Origin: Catenulispora sp. MAP5-51
Lineage (GTDB): Bacteria > Actinomycetota > Actinomycetes > Streptomycetales > Catenulisporaceae
Length of the DNA stretch: 64,000 nt
Assembly: GCF_041261205.1 (NCBI RefSeq)
Contig: NZ_JBGCCH010000002.1
Span: forward strand, 434,001-498,000
Direction of reading: 5' to 3'
The notes under the pieces are model-generated. The model made no database searches, was not told where the DNA came from, and worked only from the letters and a program-made list of their open reading frames with translations. Positions 7,637 to 17,065 of the stretch are shown here, piece after piece (positions within the stretch are counted from its first letter, which is position 1; the number at the start of each line of letters is the position of its first letter). Made by a program: the position numbers and the translations under genes.

Positions 7637-8410
7637 ATGAGCAAGTACCGGGTCAACGTCTGCCTGCCGCCGGCGGCGCTGTCCGACGTCGAGGGCGCGC
7701 TGGCCGAGGCGATGGCGCCGTTCGACATGAACCGCGGCGACACGTTCGACCCCGAGGCCACCTGGGACTGGTACCGCGTCGACGCCGGCCGCCAGCGCTT
7801 CGCCGTGAAGCCCCGCCACGACGGCGACCCCCGCCTGATCCACGCCGACCCGGTGATCGTCGGCACCCCGCCCGAGCCCCTCCGCTGCGACGGCGGCCCC
7901 CGGGGCCTGCTGGACTTCGACGCCTGCCGCCGCGCCGCCCGCACCGAGGCCCGGGTCTACTGGCAGGCCCAGCACGACGACTTCCAACGCCTGGTCGCCG
8001 ACCACCCGCCGGCCGAACCGCTGACGGCGTTCCTGGCCCGCCACGCCGCCGACCCCGAGGGCTACCCCCGCACCGAGGCCGTCGCCGACCACCACGCGCA
8101 GCCGCTCATCAAGGCCCTGAACCACCAGTCGGTGTTCGAGCGCTACCCGAGCCTGGGCGCCTGGGTCCTGGGCCCCGACACGGACCCGATCACCATCTAC
8201 ACCCGCGACCCCGAACCCGGCTTCGAACTGGCGGAGACCTGGGCCGTGGCCCGCGCCGCCCTTCTCACCCTGGACGGCGAGTGGACCGGCATCAAGCCCT
8301 ACAGCCCGGCCCCGGACGAGGAGAGCGACACCTTCGCGCGGCGGTCCACCGCGTATCTGGAGGAGTTGGACGAGGACTGCGTCGTCGTGCGGCTGCTGTG
8401 CCATTGCTGA
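7637..8410 (+). CDS. Conserved hypothetical protein (actinobacterial)
   Basis: A 257-residue soluble acidic protein starting MSKYRVNVCLPPAALSDVEG. The opening resembles proteins described in Streptomyces only as hypothetical, with a ferredoxin-like strand and then APFDMNRGDTFDPEATWDWY. No signal peptide, membrane segment or catalytic signature. The C-terminal WTGIKPYSP and DEDCVVVRLLCHC suggest a compact alpha/beta fold. ATG 7637 has GAGAGGGG upstream. It stands alone between the broken regulator and a convergent NUDIX gene. Function unknown. Confidence 0.75.
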   Translation: MSKYRVNVCLPPAALSDVEGALAEAMAPFDMNRGDTFDPEATWDWYRVDAGRQRFAVKPRHDGDPRLIHADPVIVGTPPEPLRCDGGPRGLLDFDACRRAARTEARVYWQAQHDDFQRLVADHPPAEPLTAFLARHAADPEGYPRTEAVADHHAQPLIKALNHQSVFERYPSLGAWVLGPDTDPITIYTRDPEPGFELAETWAVARAALLTLDGEWTGIKPYSPAPDEESDTFARRSTAYLEELDEDCVVVRLLCHC

Positions 8411-8470
8411 GAGGTGAGGAGCCAGGAGCCGAGGACACGCTTTCGGTGCGACCTCACGCGTGATCGTTGC

Positions 8471-8944
8471 TCACGCCTCGGCGAACCACGTCTTCTCCCC
8501 GCCGTCGAGGTACTGCTTCACATACCTCTGATGCCGCGGCGGCAACTCGGGCAGCCCCGCGATCGGGAACCAGCCGACGTCCACCGACTCGTCGTCGTTG
8601 ACCCGCGCGGTCCCACCGGTCGGCGTGCAGACGAAGACCACGTCCAAGAACACCGTCTCGTCGTCGTTGGCGTGGGTGAACCGGCCCGTCGTATCCACCG
8701 CCAGCACCCGCTCGGCCCGCGCCGTCACCCCGGTCTCCTCCAGGATCTCGCGCACGATCCCGACCGCCGGCTGCTCCCCCGGATCCAGGCACCCCGTGAC
8801 CAGCGTCCACTGGAGGTTGTCGGCGCGCCGCACCAGCAGCACCCGCTGCTCGCCGTCGACGACGAGGCCGGTGCTCCCGGGCAGCCAGAGCAGGTCGTGG
8901 CCTATCTTCTTGCGGATGTCGACGATGAACTCGGGAATCGGCAT
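8471..8944 (-). CDS. NUDIX hydrolase
   Basis: A 157-residue NUDIX family pyrophosphohydrolase. The Nudix box reads GCLDPGEQPAVGIVREILEETGV with the expected Glu and REILEE metal ligands. Preceding strands GSTGLVVDGEQRVLLVRR form the usual beta sheet. Substrate is probably a nucleoside diphosphate linked to another group, but cannot be read from sequence. It is divergent from the DUF2199 gene with 58 bases between starts and converges on the upstream hypothetical gene. Confidence 0.93.
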   Translation of the reverse strand: MPIPEFIVDIRKKIGHDLLWLPGSTGLVVDGEQRVLLVRRADNLQWTLVTGCLDPGEQPAVGIVREILEETGVTARAERVLAVDTTGRFTHANDDETVFLDVVFVCTPTGGTARVNDDESVDVGWFPIAGLPELPPRHQRYVKQYLDGGEKTWFAEA

Positions 8945-9002
8945 GCTGTCACGCTAGCGGCTGCGGGTTACGGGGCATGCGCCGATGAGTAGGGTCATCG
9001 GC

Positions 9003-9521
9003 ATGTCTGCTGATCTGGGATTCACATGCCGGTGCTGCGGGGAGCGGCATGAAGAGCTTCCGCGGTCGTTCCACGCCGAAGCGCCGGCCTACTGGTTCCC
9101 CGAGCTGGCCGAGGATGAGTCCAGCGAGCTGACGCCCGAACTGTGCATCATCAAGGGCGAGCACTTCTTCATCCGCGGCCTTGTCCAGCTCCCGATCCTC
9201 GACAGCGGCGACGTTTTCGACTGGGGCGTGTGGGTGTCCCTGAGCAGGGACAGCTTCCAGCGGGTGCTGGACCTGTGGGAGACCGAGGGCCGCGAGGCGG
9301 AGCCGCCGTATTTCGGCTGGTTCTCCACCGAGCTGAGCCGGTACTCGCCGTCGACCATGAACCTCAAGACCCACGTGCACACCCGGCCGGTCGGCAAACG
9401 CCCGCTGATCGAGCTGGAGGCCACCGACCATCCGCTGGCCGTGGAGCAGCGCACGGGCATCACCATGGACCGGGTCCGGCAGATCGCCGAGGAGATCCTG
9501 CATCCGGGCAGCCCGACATAG
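9003..9521 (+). CDS. DUF2199 domain protein
   Basis: A 172-residue protein beginning GFTCRCCGERHEELPRSF, whose paired cysteines (CRCC) are the hallmark of DUF2199, followed by the conserved block DWGVWVSLSRDSFQRVLDLW and the WFSTELSRYSPSTMNLKTHV region. The Cys/His opening may bind zinc. The role of the family is not known. ATG 9003 gives the usual family start; an in-frame ATG at 8985 is also possible. Confidence 0.85.
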   Translation: MSADLGFTCRCCGERHEELPRSFHAEAPAYWFPELAEDESSELTPELCIIKGEHFFIRGLVQLPILDSGDVFDWGVWVSLSRDSFQRVLDLWETEGREAEPPYFGWFSTELSRYSPSTMNLKTHVHTRPVGKRPLIELEATDHPLAVEQRTGITMDRVRQIAEEILHPGSPT

Positions 9522-9528
9522 GGCGCCG

Positions 9529-10854
9529 CTACGGCCGCCCGTAGAAACTGGGCGTCCCGTTGATCCACAGCGACTGCTGCTCGACCACGCCGCCGGGGTG
9601 CGGTGCCTGGATGATGCGGTCGTTCCCGATGTACACCGCCTCGTGGTAGATGGTGTGCGGGTTGGCGGGGTCCTCGGCCCAGAAGACCAGATCGCCGGGG
9701 CGGAGCTGGGCGTAGGTGAGCGAGTGCATCGCCAGGTACTGCCATTGCGCCGGGTGCGGGAAGGACCAGCCGCCGGCCTCCAGGCCGCGCATCGCCAGGC
9801 CTGAGCAGTCGAAGACGTCCGGACCCGCGCCGCCCCAGACGTAGGGCTTGCCGAGCTGTGCGTAGATGTAGGTCAGCATCTGGCGGACGGCGCCTTCGGC
9901 CGGCGGCGCGGCGTTCGCGGGACTGGCCGGCGGCGTCCACGTCGTCGCCCCGCCGCTGCTCGACGGGGGCGGCTGCGCGTGCGTCGAGCCACCGGATGCC
10001 GACGCTGCCGCGGCCGACTGCCGTGCCACCGCCTGCTGCGCCGCGAGCGCCTCCAGTCCGGCCTCCCGCTGCCGCTCCAGCCCGATCTCGATCCCCTGCG
10101 CCGCCGCCAGCTCGCTCAGCAGCGCGTCCTGTTGCACCTGGATGGCCGCCACCTGGACCTGCGCGTCGGAGGCCGCCGTGCGCGCCGCCTCCAGCGCGCT
10201 CTCCGCCTGGGCCTGGGCTCGGCGCTGGTCCGCGGCGGTCTGGTCGGCCTGTCGGCGGGCCGAGGTCGCGTCCTTCGTGGCCTGCCGGGTGCCGTTCACG
10301 GCCAGGGCCTCGGCGGCGTCGTGGTTCGCCAGTGCCTGGCTGCGGACGGCGAAGTCGTGCAGGGAGCCGGCGTGGAGCAGGGTCAGCGCCGCCGCCATGT
10401 CGGAGCCCTGCCGGTAGGTCTCGGCCGCGAAGGCGCCGAGGCGCTGCTCGGCCTGGTGCTGCGCGTCCAGGGCGACGATGGCTTGGGCCTGCGCGGCGTC
10501 GGCTGCCTGGGCCGCTGTCGCCGCCTGGGCCACGGCGGTGTCGTACGCCTCGGCGGCCAAGCCGGCGCGTGCCTCGAGGGTGTGCAGGCGGGTGCCGGCG
10601 GCGTCCAGGGCCTGCTGGATGCCGTCGGCGGCGGACTGGCGGTCGGCGACGTCGGCCTTGGCCTGGTCGACGGCGTCCTGGCCGGGGATCTGGACGGACC
10701 TCTGGCCGGGCGTCTGGCCAGACGTCTGGCCGGGCGGCACCGGGGTGCCCGGGCCCGGACCCGGGTCGGCATGCGCCGCGGCGCCGAGCAGCGCCGCCGT
10801 CAGGACCGTGGCCGCGACGAGCGCCGCCCGCAGGCCGTGCCCGCGTCCTCGCAT
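9529..10854 (-). CDS. Secreted NlpC/P60 peptidoglycan hydrolase with coiled-coil stalk
   Basis: A 441-residue exported protein. Residues 1-30 are a Sec signal peptide (basic start, hydrophobic core, AHA-D cleavage region). Residues about 55-280 are a long Ala/Gln-rich coiled coil, as in RipA-type and other D,L-endopeptidases. Residues about 320-441 are an NlpC/P60 domain: GKPYVWGGAGPDVFDCSGL gives the catalytic Cys (about residue 350) and YHEAVYIGND the catalytic His. It should cut gamma-D-Glu-diaminopimelate bonds in the wall. ATG 10854 has AAGGAG six bases upstream. No neighbour is obviously linked. Confidence 0.92.
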   Translation of the reverse strand: MRGRGHGLRAALVAATVLTAALLGAAAHADPGPGPGTPVPPGQTSGQTPGQRSVQIPGQDAVDQAKADVADRQSAADGIQQALDAAGTRLHTLEARAGLAAEAYDTAVAQAATAAQAADAAQAQAIVALDAQHQAEQRLGAFAAETYRQGSDMAAALTLLHAGSLHDFAVRSQALANHDAAEALAVNGTRQATKDATSARRQADQTAADQRRAQAQAESALEAARTAASDAQVQVAAIQVQQDALLSELAAAQGIEIGLERQREAGLEALAAQQAVARQSAAAASASGGSTHAQPPPSSSGGATTWTPPASPANAAPPAEGAVRQMLTYIYAQLGKPYVWGGAGPDVFDCSGLAMRGLEAGGWSFPHPAQWQYLAMHSLTYAQLRPGDLVFWAEDPANPHTIYHEAVYIGNDRIIQAPHPGGVVEQQSLWINGTPSFYGRP

Positions 10855-11085
10855 GCCGAACTCCTTCCGCGCCGCCCGCTGGGTGAATGAGTGCCCGAAT
10901 GGCTGTGGGATGATCTACCCACAGCCACCGGCGACCTTTCATCACAAAATGAGCGGTTTGCGCGAAGCGTGGTCAGACGGCCTGCGGTTTCCACCGAACG
11001 AGGGAATCCGCGAACGACCGGGCCCCGGAAACGATCACAGGGCGGTCGCAGGACCCTGTCCCGCGCCGCCCGCACACCGCCAAGA

Positions 11086-11640
11086 TCACAAAGCCCTGCG
11101 GTACCGCGTCTCGTCCAGCACCTCGGCCCCGGCCTCGAACCCCGAGACCCCGCCGTCGTGCCGCCACCCGGTGTGCTCGTAGAACGCCCGCGACGCGGAG
11201 TTGATCGCCAGCACCCACAGCGTCGCCTCGCGGTAGCCGGCCTCCCGCAGCCGCCGCAGCGCGGCCTCCTGCAACCGGGACCCGATCCCCAGCCGCCAGA
11301 TCGCGGGGTCGACGTATATGGCGTTGAGCTCCCCCACGCTGCCCTCGGCCTCGTCCTCATCACGGCTCGGCCCCACCGAGGCGAACCCCGAGACCACCCC
11401 GCCGACCTCGGCGACCAGCACCACCATCCGCCGCGCCGCCCGATCGGCCAGCATCCGCCGGGCACTGAGCACGAAACCGTCCACCGACAACCCGGCCAGG
11501 TAGTCCGCCGGCATCAGCCCCGAATAGGCGACCTGCCACGCCGCGTGCCGCACCCGCCCGATCTCCTCGGCATCCCCCTCCACCGCCTCACGGATGGCGA
11601 CGCCACGGGCCGGACGCGTGCTCGAACTCATGCGCGCCAT
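11086..11640 (-). CDS. GNAT family N-acetyltransferase
   Basis: A 184-residue GNAT enzyme that transfers an acetyl group from acetyl-CoA to an amine. The fold order is clear: IREAVEGDAEEIGRVRHAAW (alpha1), VAEVGGVVSGFASVG (beta4), ELNAIYVDPAIWRLGIGSRL with the R/Q-x-x-G-x-G acetyl-CoA loop as RLGIGS, then NSASRAFYEHTGW. The acceptor cannot be deduced. ATG 11640 or the ATG nine bases downstream may be used; neither has a clear ribosome-binding site. Confidence 0.9.
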   Translation of the reverse strand: MARMSSSTRPARGVAIREAVEGDAEEIGRVRHAAWQVAYSGLMPADYLAGLSVDGFVLSARRMLADRAARRMVVLVAEVGGVVSGFASVGPSRDEDEAEGSVGELNAIYVDPAIWRLGIGSRLQEAALRRLREAGYREATLWVLAINSASRAFYEHTGWRHDGGVSGFEAGAEVLDETRYRRAL

Positions 11641-11691
11641 TATGACCGGTCAGGCCGGGACCGGGTCGGGCGAACGCGCCAAGGAGGGTGG

Positions 11692-12237
11692 TCAGCGATA
11701 GTCGCCGAGGGTGCCGAAATCGATGTCGATGTCGAAGGGCACCGAGACCTTCAGCCGCTCGCCGAAGGTGCCGGTCAAGCTGTAGTCGCCGGTGAGCGGG
11801 TCGAGGGTGTAGACATAAGCGATCATTCCCTCGCCATCTCGCTCGATGAGCCACAGGTTCTTGATCCCGGCCCGCGCGTACTCGGGCGGCTTGATCTCAT
11901 GATCGCGCTCGACAGACTCCGGCGAGACGATCTCGATGGCGAGCGCGATGTCCTCGGGACGGTAGAAGGTCTCGCTCAGGTCCGGCCGTGACGCGGATTC
12001 CGCGACGACGAGGACGTCGGGCTCGGGCCGATTCCGGTTGTCCAGCCAGGCGGTCATTTCATGGGTGACGCGCCAGCCCTCCGGCGCGCTCGATCGCAAC
12101 ACGACGCGGAGGAAGAACGTGATGAGGCTGTGCCAGGCGTTTCGCGGGCATGCGAAGACCAGGCTCCCATCGAGCAGTTCCGTGTGGGGAGGGAGCCTTG
12201 GCAGCCGGTCCAAGTCGGCGGAAGTGAAACCGCTCAT
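11692..12237 (-). CDS. Uma2 family endonuclease-like protein (DUF820)
   Basis: A 181-residue protein of the Uma2/DUF820 family, a PD-(D/E)XK nuclease fold expanded in cyanobacteria and actinobacteria. The core reads RPEPDVLVV, then ALAIEIVSPES and KPPEYARAGIKNLWLIE, giving the Asp, Glu and Lys of the nuclease motif. Family activity and role are poorly known; many copies are thought to travel with mobile DNA. It lies downstream of topA behind a strong hairpin, so it is probably transcribed on its own. Confidence 0.88.
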   Translation of the reverse strand: MSGFTSADLDRLPRLPPHTELLDGSLVFACPRNAWHSLITFFLRVVLRSSAPEGWRVTHEMTAWLDNRNRPEPDVLVVAESASRPDLSETFYRPEDIALAIEIVSPESVERDHEIKPPEYARAGIKNLWLIERDGEGMIAYVYTLDPLTGDYSLTGTFGERLKVSVPFDIDIDFGTLGDYR

Positions 12238-12290
12238 GCGCCGATCCTACGAACGGCACCCGCCTCGACACCCACAGTCGGCAAGATCAA

Positions 12291-12324
12291 GGCTTTTCTT
12301 CACTCTCACGAGCGAAGAAAAGCC
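12291..12324 (-). terminator. Hairpin terminator after topA
   Basis: Perfect 11-bp inverted repeat GGCTTTTCTTC / GAAGAAAAGCC around a 12-base loop that can extend the stem with CTC/GAG. Located 37 bases past the topA stop codon. Confidence 0.85.
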
Positions 12325-12360
12325 GACCATATTCACTCCTCCGAGTGACAGCGCCCAGCC

Positions 12361-15186
12361 CTACTTCGTCCCCGAATTCGCCGTCTTCTTCGCAGCCGTC
12401 TTCTTCGCCGCCGTGGCCTTCGCCGTCTTCGTCCCCGAAGCCGCCGTCTTCTTCGCCGCGGTCTTCTTCGCCGGGGCCTTCTTGGCGGTCTTCTTCGCCG
12501 GTCCCTTGGCGCGCTTCTCGGCGAGCAGCTCGTAGGCCTTCGCCGGGGTGATGCCCTCGACCGTCTCGCTCTTGGGGATGGTCACGTTGGTCTCGCCGTC
12601 GGTCAGGTACTCGCCGTAGAAGCCCGACTTGATCACGATCGGCTTGCCGGACACCGGGTCCGGGCCCAGTTCGCGCAGCGGGGGCTTGGCCGCGCCGCGG
12701 CCGCGGGCCTTGGGCTGCTTGTAGATCTCCAGGGCCTCCTCGAGGGTGATCGTGAAGATCTGCTCCTCGGAGGTGATCGAGCGGGAGTCCGGGCCCTTCT
12801 TCAGGTAGGGGCCGTAGCGGCCGTTCTGGACCGTGATCTCCTCGTTGGACTCCGGGTCGGCGCCGACCACGCGGGGCAGCGACAGGAGCTGCAGCGCCTC
12901 CTCCAGGGTGACCGTGTCCAGGCCCATGTTCTTGAACAGGGAGCCGGTGCGGGCCTTCACCGCGTTCTTGCCGCGCGTCGGGGTGCCCTCGGGGAGGATC
13001 TCGGTGACGTACGGGCCGAAGCGGCCGGCCTTGGCCACGATCTCGAAGCCGGTCGAGGGGTCCCTGCCCAGTTCGCGGTCGCCGCTGGGCTGCAGGAAGA
13101 GCTCCTCGGCGAAGGCCGGGGTGAGCTCGTCCGGCGGGAGGTCGTCCGGGACGCTGGCGCGCTGCTGGGTGCCGTCCTCCAGGTTGCGCTCGATGTACGG
13201 GCCGAAGCGGCCCACGCGCAGGATGATGCCGTCCTCGCCGACCGGGAAGGAGTTCACCTCCCGGGCGTCGATGTTGCCCAGGTCGGTGACCAGGTCCTTC
13301 AGGCCGCCGAGGTGGTCGAACACCGCGCCGTCGCCGCCGGTCTTGCCCGCCGGCGCGCCGGCCTGCTCGGTCTCGGCCGGGCCGAAGTAGAACCGGCGCA
13401 GCCACGGCACGCGCTGCGCCTCGCCGCGGGCGATGCGGTCCAGGTCGTCCTCCATGCGCGCGGTGAACTCGTAGTTCACCAGGTCGCCGAAGTGGTTCTC
13501 CAGCAGCCCGACCACCGCGAAGGCGATGTAGGACGGGACCAGCGCGGTGCCCTTCTTGAAGGCGTAGCCGCGGTCCAGGATCGTGCCCAGGATCGTGGAG
13601 TACGTCGAGGGCCGGCCGATCTCGCGCTCTTCCATCTCCTTGATCAGCGAGGCCTCGGTGAAGCGCGCGGGCGGCTTGGTCGAGTGCCCGTCCGCGGTGA
13701 CCTTGGTGGTGGTCAGCGCGTCGCCCTCGGCCACGGCCGGCAGCCGCTGCTCGGAGTCGTCCAGCGCGGCGTCCGGGTCGTCGGTGCCCTCCACGTAGGC
13801 CTTCAGGAAGCCGTGGAAGGAGATGATGCGGCCGCTGGCGCTGAACTCCACGTCCCGGCCGTCGGAGGCGGCGCCGCCGACCTTCACCGTCACGGTGTGG
13901 CCGGTGGCGTCCTTCATCTGGGAGGCGACGGTGCGCATCCAGATCAGCTCGTACAGCCGGAACTCGTCGCCCGAAAGGCCGGTCTGCGCCGGGGTGCGGA
14001 AGGTGTCGCCGGAGGGCCGGATCGCCTCGTGCGCCTCCTGCGCGTTCTTCACCTTGGAGTCGTAGCGGCGCGGCACGTCCGGCAGGTAGTCGGCGCCGTA
14101 CAGCTCGCGCACCTGGGTCCGGGCGGCGTTCAGCGCGGTGTCCGACAGCGTGATGCTGTCGGTACGCATATAGGTGATGTAGCCGTTCTCGTACAGGCTC
14201 TGCGCGACCCGCATGGTGCGCTTGGAGTCCATGCCGAGCTTGCGGCTGGCCTCCTGCTGCAGCGTGGTGGTCCGGAAGGGGGCGTACGGCGAGCGCCGGT
14301 ACGGCTTGCGCTCCACGCCGCGGACGCTGAAGTCCGCCTCGCGCAGCGCCGCGGCCAGCGCCTTGGCGGTGACCTCGGTCAGGTGCGCGACGTTCTGGCT
14401 TCCGCTCTTGAGCTGCCCGTCCGGCCCGAAGTCGCGGCCGGCGGCCACGCGCTTGCCGTCGACGCTGGCCAGCCGAGCGGTCATGGCGCGCGGGTCGTCC
14501 GGCCCGGCGGCCTTCAGCGTCTCGAAGGTGCCGGTCAGGTCCCAGTACTCGGCGGCGCGGAACGCGATGCGCTCGCGCTCCCGGTCCACCACCATGCGGG
14601 TGGCCACCGACTGCACGCGGCCGGCCGACAGGCCGGTGCGGACCTTCTTCCACAGCACCGGGGAGACCTCGTAGCCGTAGAGCCGGTCCAGGATGCGGCG
14701 GGTCTCCTGGGCGTCGACCAGCTGGAGGTTGATCTCGCGGGTGTTGCGCACCGCCGCCTGGATCGCCTCGCGGGTGATCTCGTGGAACACCATGCGCTTG
14801 GCGGGGACCTTCGGCTTGAGCACCTCGTGCAGGTGCCACGCGATGGCCTCGCCCTCGCGGTCCTCGTCGGTGGCCAGCAGGAGTTCGTCGGCTTCCTTCA
14901 GGAGGTCCTTGAGCTTGGCGACCTGCTTGCGCTTGTCGGCGTTGACCAGGTACAGCGGCTCGAAGTCGCCGTCCACGTCCACGCCGAGCCGGCCCATCGA
15001 GGTGCCCTTGTACTTCTCCGGCACCTCGTCGGCGCCGGCGGGCAGGTCCCGGATGTGGCCGACGGAAGCCTCGACGGTGTAGCCCGCACCGAGGTAGCCC
15101 TTGATCGTCTTCGCCTTGGCCGGCGACTCGACGATGACCAGCCGGCGCGTCGAACCGCCCGAGTCCGCTGAACCCTTGCCTGCCAC
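12361..15186 (-). CDS. topA: DNA topoisomerase I (type IA)
   Basis: Relaxes negative supercoils by transient single-strand cleavage. The protein is 941 residues. The Toprim domain begins RRLVIVESPAKAKTIKGYLG and includes DEDREGEAIAWH; the active tyrosine lies in YITYMRTDSITLS. The C-terminal part has repeated topo C domains (for example FGPYVTEILPEGTPTRG and YGPYLKKG) in place of zinc ribbons, and ends in a basic Lys/Ala tail of KKTAAKKTA repeats, typical of actinobacterial TopA and important for DNA binding. GTG 15186 has AGAGG seven bases upstream; the frame stays open further upstream. Confidence 0.96.
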   Translation of the reverse strand: MAGKGSADSGGSTRRLVIVESPAKAKTIKGYLGAGYTVEASVGHIRDLPAGADEVPEKYKGTSMGRLGVDVDGDFEPLYLVNADKRKQVAKLKDLLKEADELLLATDEDREGEAIAWHLHEVLKPKVPAKRMVFHEITREAIQAAVRNTREINLQLVDAQETRRILDRLYGYEVSPVLWKKVRTGLSAGRVQSVATRMVVDRERERIAFRAAEYWDLTGTFETLKAAGPDDPRAMTARLASVDGKRVAAGRDFGPDGQLKSGSQNVAHLTEVTAKALAAALREADFSVRGVERKPYRRSPYAPFRTTTLQQEASRKLGMDSKRTMRVAQSLYENGYITYMRTDSITLSDTALNAARTQVRELYGADYLPDVPRRYDSKVKNAQEAHEAIRPSGDTFRTPAQTGLSGDEFRLYELIWMRTVASQMKDATGHTVTVKVGGAASDGRDVEFSASGRIISFHGFLKAYVEGTDDPDAALDDSEQRLPAVAEGDALTTTKVTADGHSTKPPARFTEASLIKEMEEREIGRPSTYSTILGTILDRGYAFKKGTALVPSYIAFAVVGLLENHFGDLVNYEFTARMEDDLDRIARGEAQRVPWLRRFYFGPAETEQAGAPAGKTGGDGAVFDHLGGLKDLVTDLGNIDAREVNSFPVGEDGIILRVGRFGPYIERNLEDGTQQRASVPDDLPPDELTPAFAEELFLQPSGDRELGRDPSTGFEIVAKAGRFGPYVTEILPEGTPTRGKNAVKARTGSLFKNMGLDTVTLEEALQLLSLPRVVGADPESNEEITVQNGRYGPYLKKGPDSRSITSEEQIFTITLEEALEIYKQPKARGRGAAKPPLRELGPDPVSGKPIVIKSGFYGEYLTDGETNVTIPKSETVEGITPAKAYELLAEKRAKGPAKKTAKKAPAKKTAAKKTAASGTKTAKATAAKKTAAKKTANSGTK

Positions 15187-15486
15187 CGTTACCTCTGCTT
15201 CCCAACTGCTAGCCCCAAGGGATACGCGCTTGGGCGTACCCCGCACACCGCGGTACGACACGTGGTCGGGACACCGCGACACCAACGGAGAGTGACCGTA
15301 CCTCAGCCGTACGTCTCCGCGCTGTCTACTGTGTCCTACTCGTTGTCTTGAATGGTCGGCGTACAACCGAACGTTAACCCGAACTGGCGTATAGGACGGA
15401 ACCGGAAAACGCCAGAGGTGGGACGGATGTGACGCAGGACAACCGGTGTTGAGGCCATCGACGCTGATGGCAGCACCGGGTACGCA
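15187..15486. promoter_or_regulatory. Long untranslated region upstream of topA
   Basis: 300 bases without a gene between the methyltransferase end and topA. It must hold the topA promoter, but I cannot pick a convincing -35/-10 pair. A small hairpin (CCCAAG at 15214, CTTGGG at 15229) lies in the leader. The 17 bases before the start codon (CGTTACCTCTGCTTCCC on the plus strand) recur with one change before eccC at 55036. topA promoters are usually supercoiling-sensitive. Confidence 0.4.
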
Positions 15487-16977
15487 CTACGCCACGGGGA
15501 ACAGATATCCGTCCTCGACCAGCCCCCGGATGGCCTCGACGGCCCCGGTGCGCAGGCTCCGGCCGTCGATTCCGTAGCGTTCGCCGACAGCGTCCAGGAT
15601 TTCCCCGAGCGGGGTCTCCCCGTCCGAGGCGCCCACCACCGCGGCCCCGACCGGGTCGATGTCCGCCGAACGCATGAAGCCTTCCTGCTGGCTCAGCCGC
15701 GAGGAGTCGCTGCCCCAGCCGCTACCGCCCCCGTACGTCGGCTGCGCGACCTGCTCCCAGCGCACGTCCGGGGCCACCGCCAGGCGGCGCTGCATGAGCT
15801 CGTCGTCGTCGGTGCCGCGCAGGAAGTCGTGGCGGGCGAACCAGCTCGGGATGTGCGGCCCGAGCGGCTGCTCCACCGGGTGCGAGATCTCCTCCAGGCG
15901 CATCAGCGGGCTCTCGGCGCCGGCGTTGTGCAGGGTGATCCAGCCGAAGCCGATGGCGTTGACCTTGTTCTGCTCGAAGTAGTCCAGCCAGGCGTCGTAG
16001 CGCGCCGGATAGTCCGGGGTCCCGTACTCGCCGGAGTCGCGCAGCCAGAGCTCGACGTACTCGGCCGGATCCTGGGCCTCGCGCTGCACCACCCAGGCGT
16101 CGCAGCCGGTGTCCCGCACCCAGCCGGCCACCCGCTCGCGCCAGTCCACGCCGTCCACGTGCAGCCAGTTCGCCAGCACCTGGCACCAGCCGTCCTCGGC
16201 CAGGTGGCGGTGGGCGTTGCTGACCAGCTGCCGGCACACCTCGTCGGCCGGCAGCCCGGAGTCGCGATAGACGAAGCGACCACCCTGCGCGGCGTTGTCC
16301 GGCGAGATCACGAACGGCGGATTGGACACGACCAGATCGAACAACTCGCCCTGCACCGGCTCGAACAGCGAGCCCTCACGCAGGTCGAAGGGCTCGACCC
16401 CGGAGAGCTGCTGGGTGAGCCGGGCCAGCTTGAGCGCCCGCGGGTTCCGGTCGGTACCGACCACCCGGTCGACGTGCGTCGACAGGTGCAGCGCCTGCAC
16501 CCCGCCACCGGTCCCGACATCGAGCGCGGACCGGAACGGGTCACGGATGGTGAGCTGCGCGAGCGTGGTGGAGGCGCCGCCGACGCCGAGGACGTGGTCC
16601 TCGCGCACCGGATGGCCCTGCCCCTGCGCATGAAGGCCGCCCGACAGGTCGGAGACGAGGTACCAGTCGTGGCCGTCGTCATCGCCATAGGGCCGGATGT
16701 CCATGGCGGCGCGCACCAGCTCCCCCTCGACCGTGACGAGCCCGGCCGCGACCGAGTCCTCGACCGGCAGCGCGGCCTCGACCGCCTTGCGCGCCACCGG
16801 CTGCTGAAGCAGGAAGAGCCGGATCAGGGTCTCCACCGGCGACCCCCCGCCAGTGGCCCGCAGCGCCGGGACGCTCTCGCTCCGGGCCAGCGCCGCGTAG
16901 GCCAGCGGGCCGAGGACCTCCAGGACGCCGTCCACGGTGTAGTCGGCCTTCATCAGCGCTTCGCGCAGCTTCTCCAT
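15487..16977 (-). CDS. SAM-dependent methyltransferase (N6-adenine/HemK-like, DUF7059 type)
   Basis: A 496-residue methyltransferase conserved beside topA and hppA in streptomycetes. SAM-binding motif I is SALDVGTGGGVQALHLS, motif II VVGTDRNPRAL, and the NPPF catalytic motif is LVVSNPPFVIS, typical of enzymes that methylate exocyclic or amide nitrogens (HemK/RsmC-like). An additional helical N-terminal domain (about 1-130) and a long C-terminal domain flank it. The target (rRNA, release factor or other) is not established. Start ATG 16977 lies just after the hppA terminator. Confidence 0.85.
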   Translation of the reverse strand: MEKLREALMKADYTVDGVLEVLGPLAYAALARSESVPALRATGGGSPVETLIRLFLLQQPVARKAVEAALPVEDSVAAGLVTVEGELVRAAMDIRPYGDDDGHDWYLVSDLSGGLHAQGQGHPVREDHVLGVGGASTTLAQLTIRDPFRSALDVGTGGGVQALHLSTHVDRVVGTDRNPRALKLARLTQQLSGVEPFDLREGSLFEPVQGELFDLVVSNPPFVISPDNAAQGGRFVYRDSGLPADEVCRQLVSNAHRHLAEDGWCQVLANWLHVDGVDWRERVAGWVRDTGCDAWVVQREAQDPAEYVELWLRDSGEYGTPDYPARYDAWLDYFEQNKVNAIGFGWITLHNAGAESPLMRLEEISHPVEQPLGPHIPSWFARHDFLRGTDDDELMQRRLAVAPDVRWEQVAQPTYGGGSGWGSDSSRLSQQEGFMRSADIDPVGAAVVGASDGETPLGEILDAVGERYGIDGRSLRTGAVEAIRGLVEDGYLFPVA

Positions 16978-16999
16978 GGGTCCATTGTCGCGGGAAACG

Positions 17000-17035
17000 T
17001 GCGGCGCCCCCGGCCCGAAGGCCGAGGGCGCCGCA
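17000..17035 (-). terminator. Hairpin terminator after hppA
   Basis: Stem TGCGGCGCCC / GGGCGCCGCA (10 bp) continuing as CGGCC / GGCCG around a CGAA tetraloop, with single unpaired bases between the two helices. On the minus strand it lies 30 bases after the hppA stop and is followed by CGTTTCCC. Confidence 0.85.
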
Positions 17036-17065
17036 TTAATAGGAGAAGACTCCCGGAGCCACCGC

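Noticed and set aside
11692-12237. Transposase or other mobile element marker
   Set aside because: The Uma2 fold is nuclease-like, but no terminal repeats, target duplications or transposase genes are seen; no insertion sequence was found in the window.
12287-15205. Very long open frames opposite or out of frame with topA (up to 970 codons)
   Set aside because: They are GC-driven shadows: Arg/Gly/Pro/Ala-rich, no domains, and they overlap a clear topA. The same holds for long frames opposite hppA, eccC, the helicase and the permeases.
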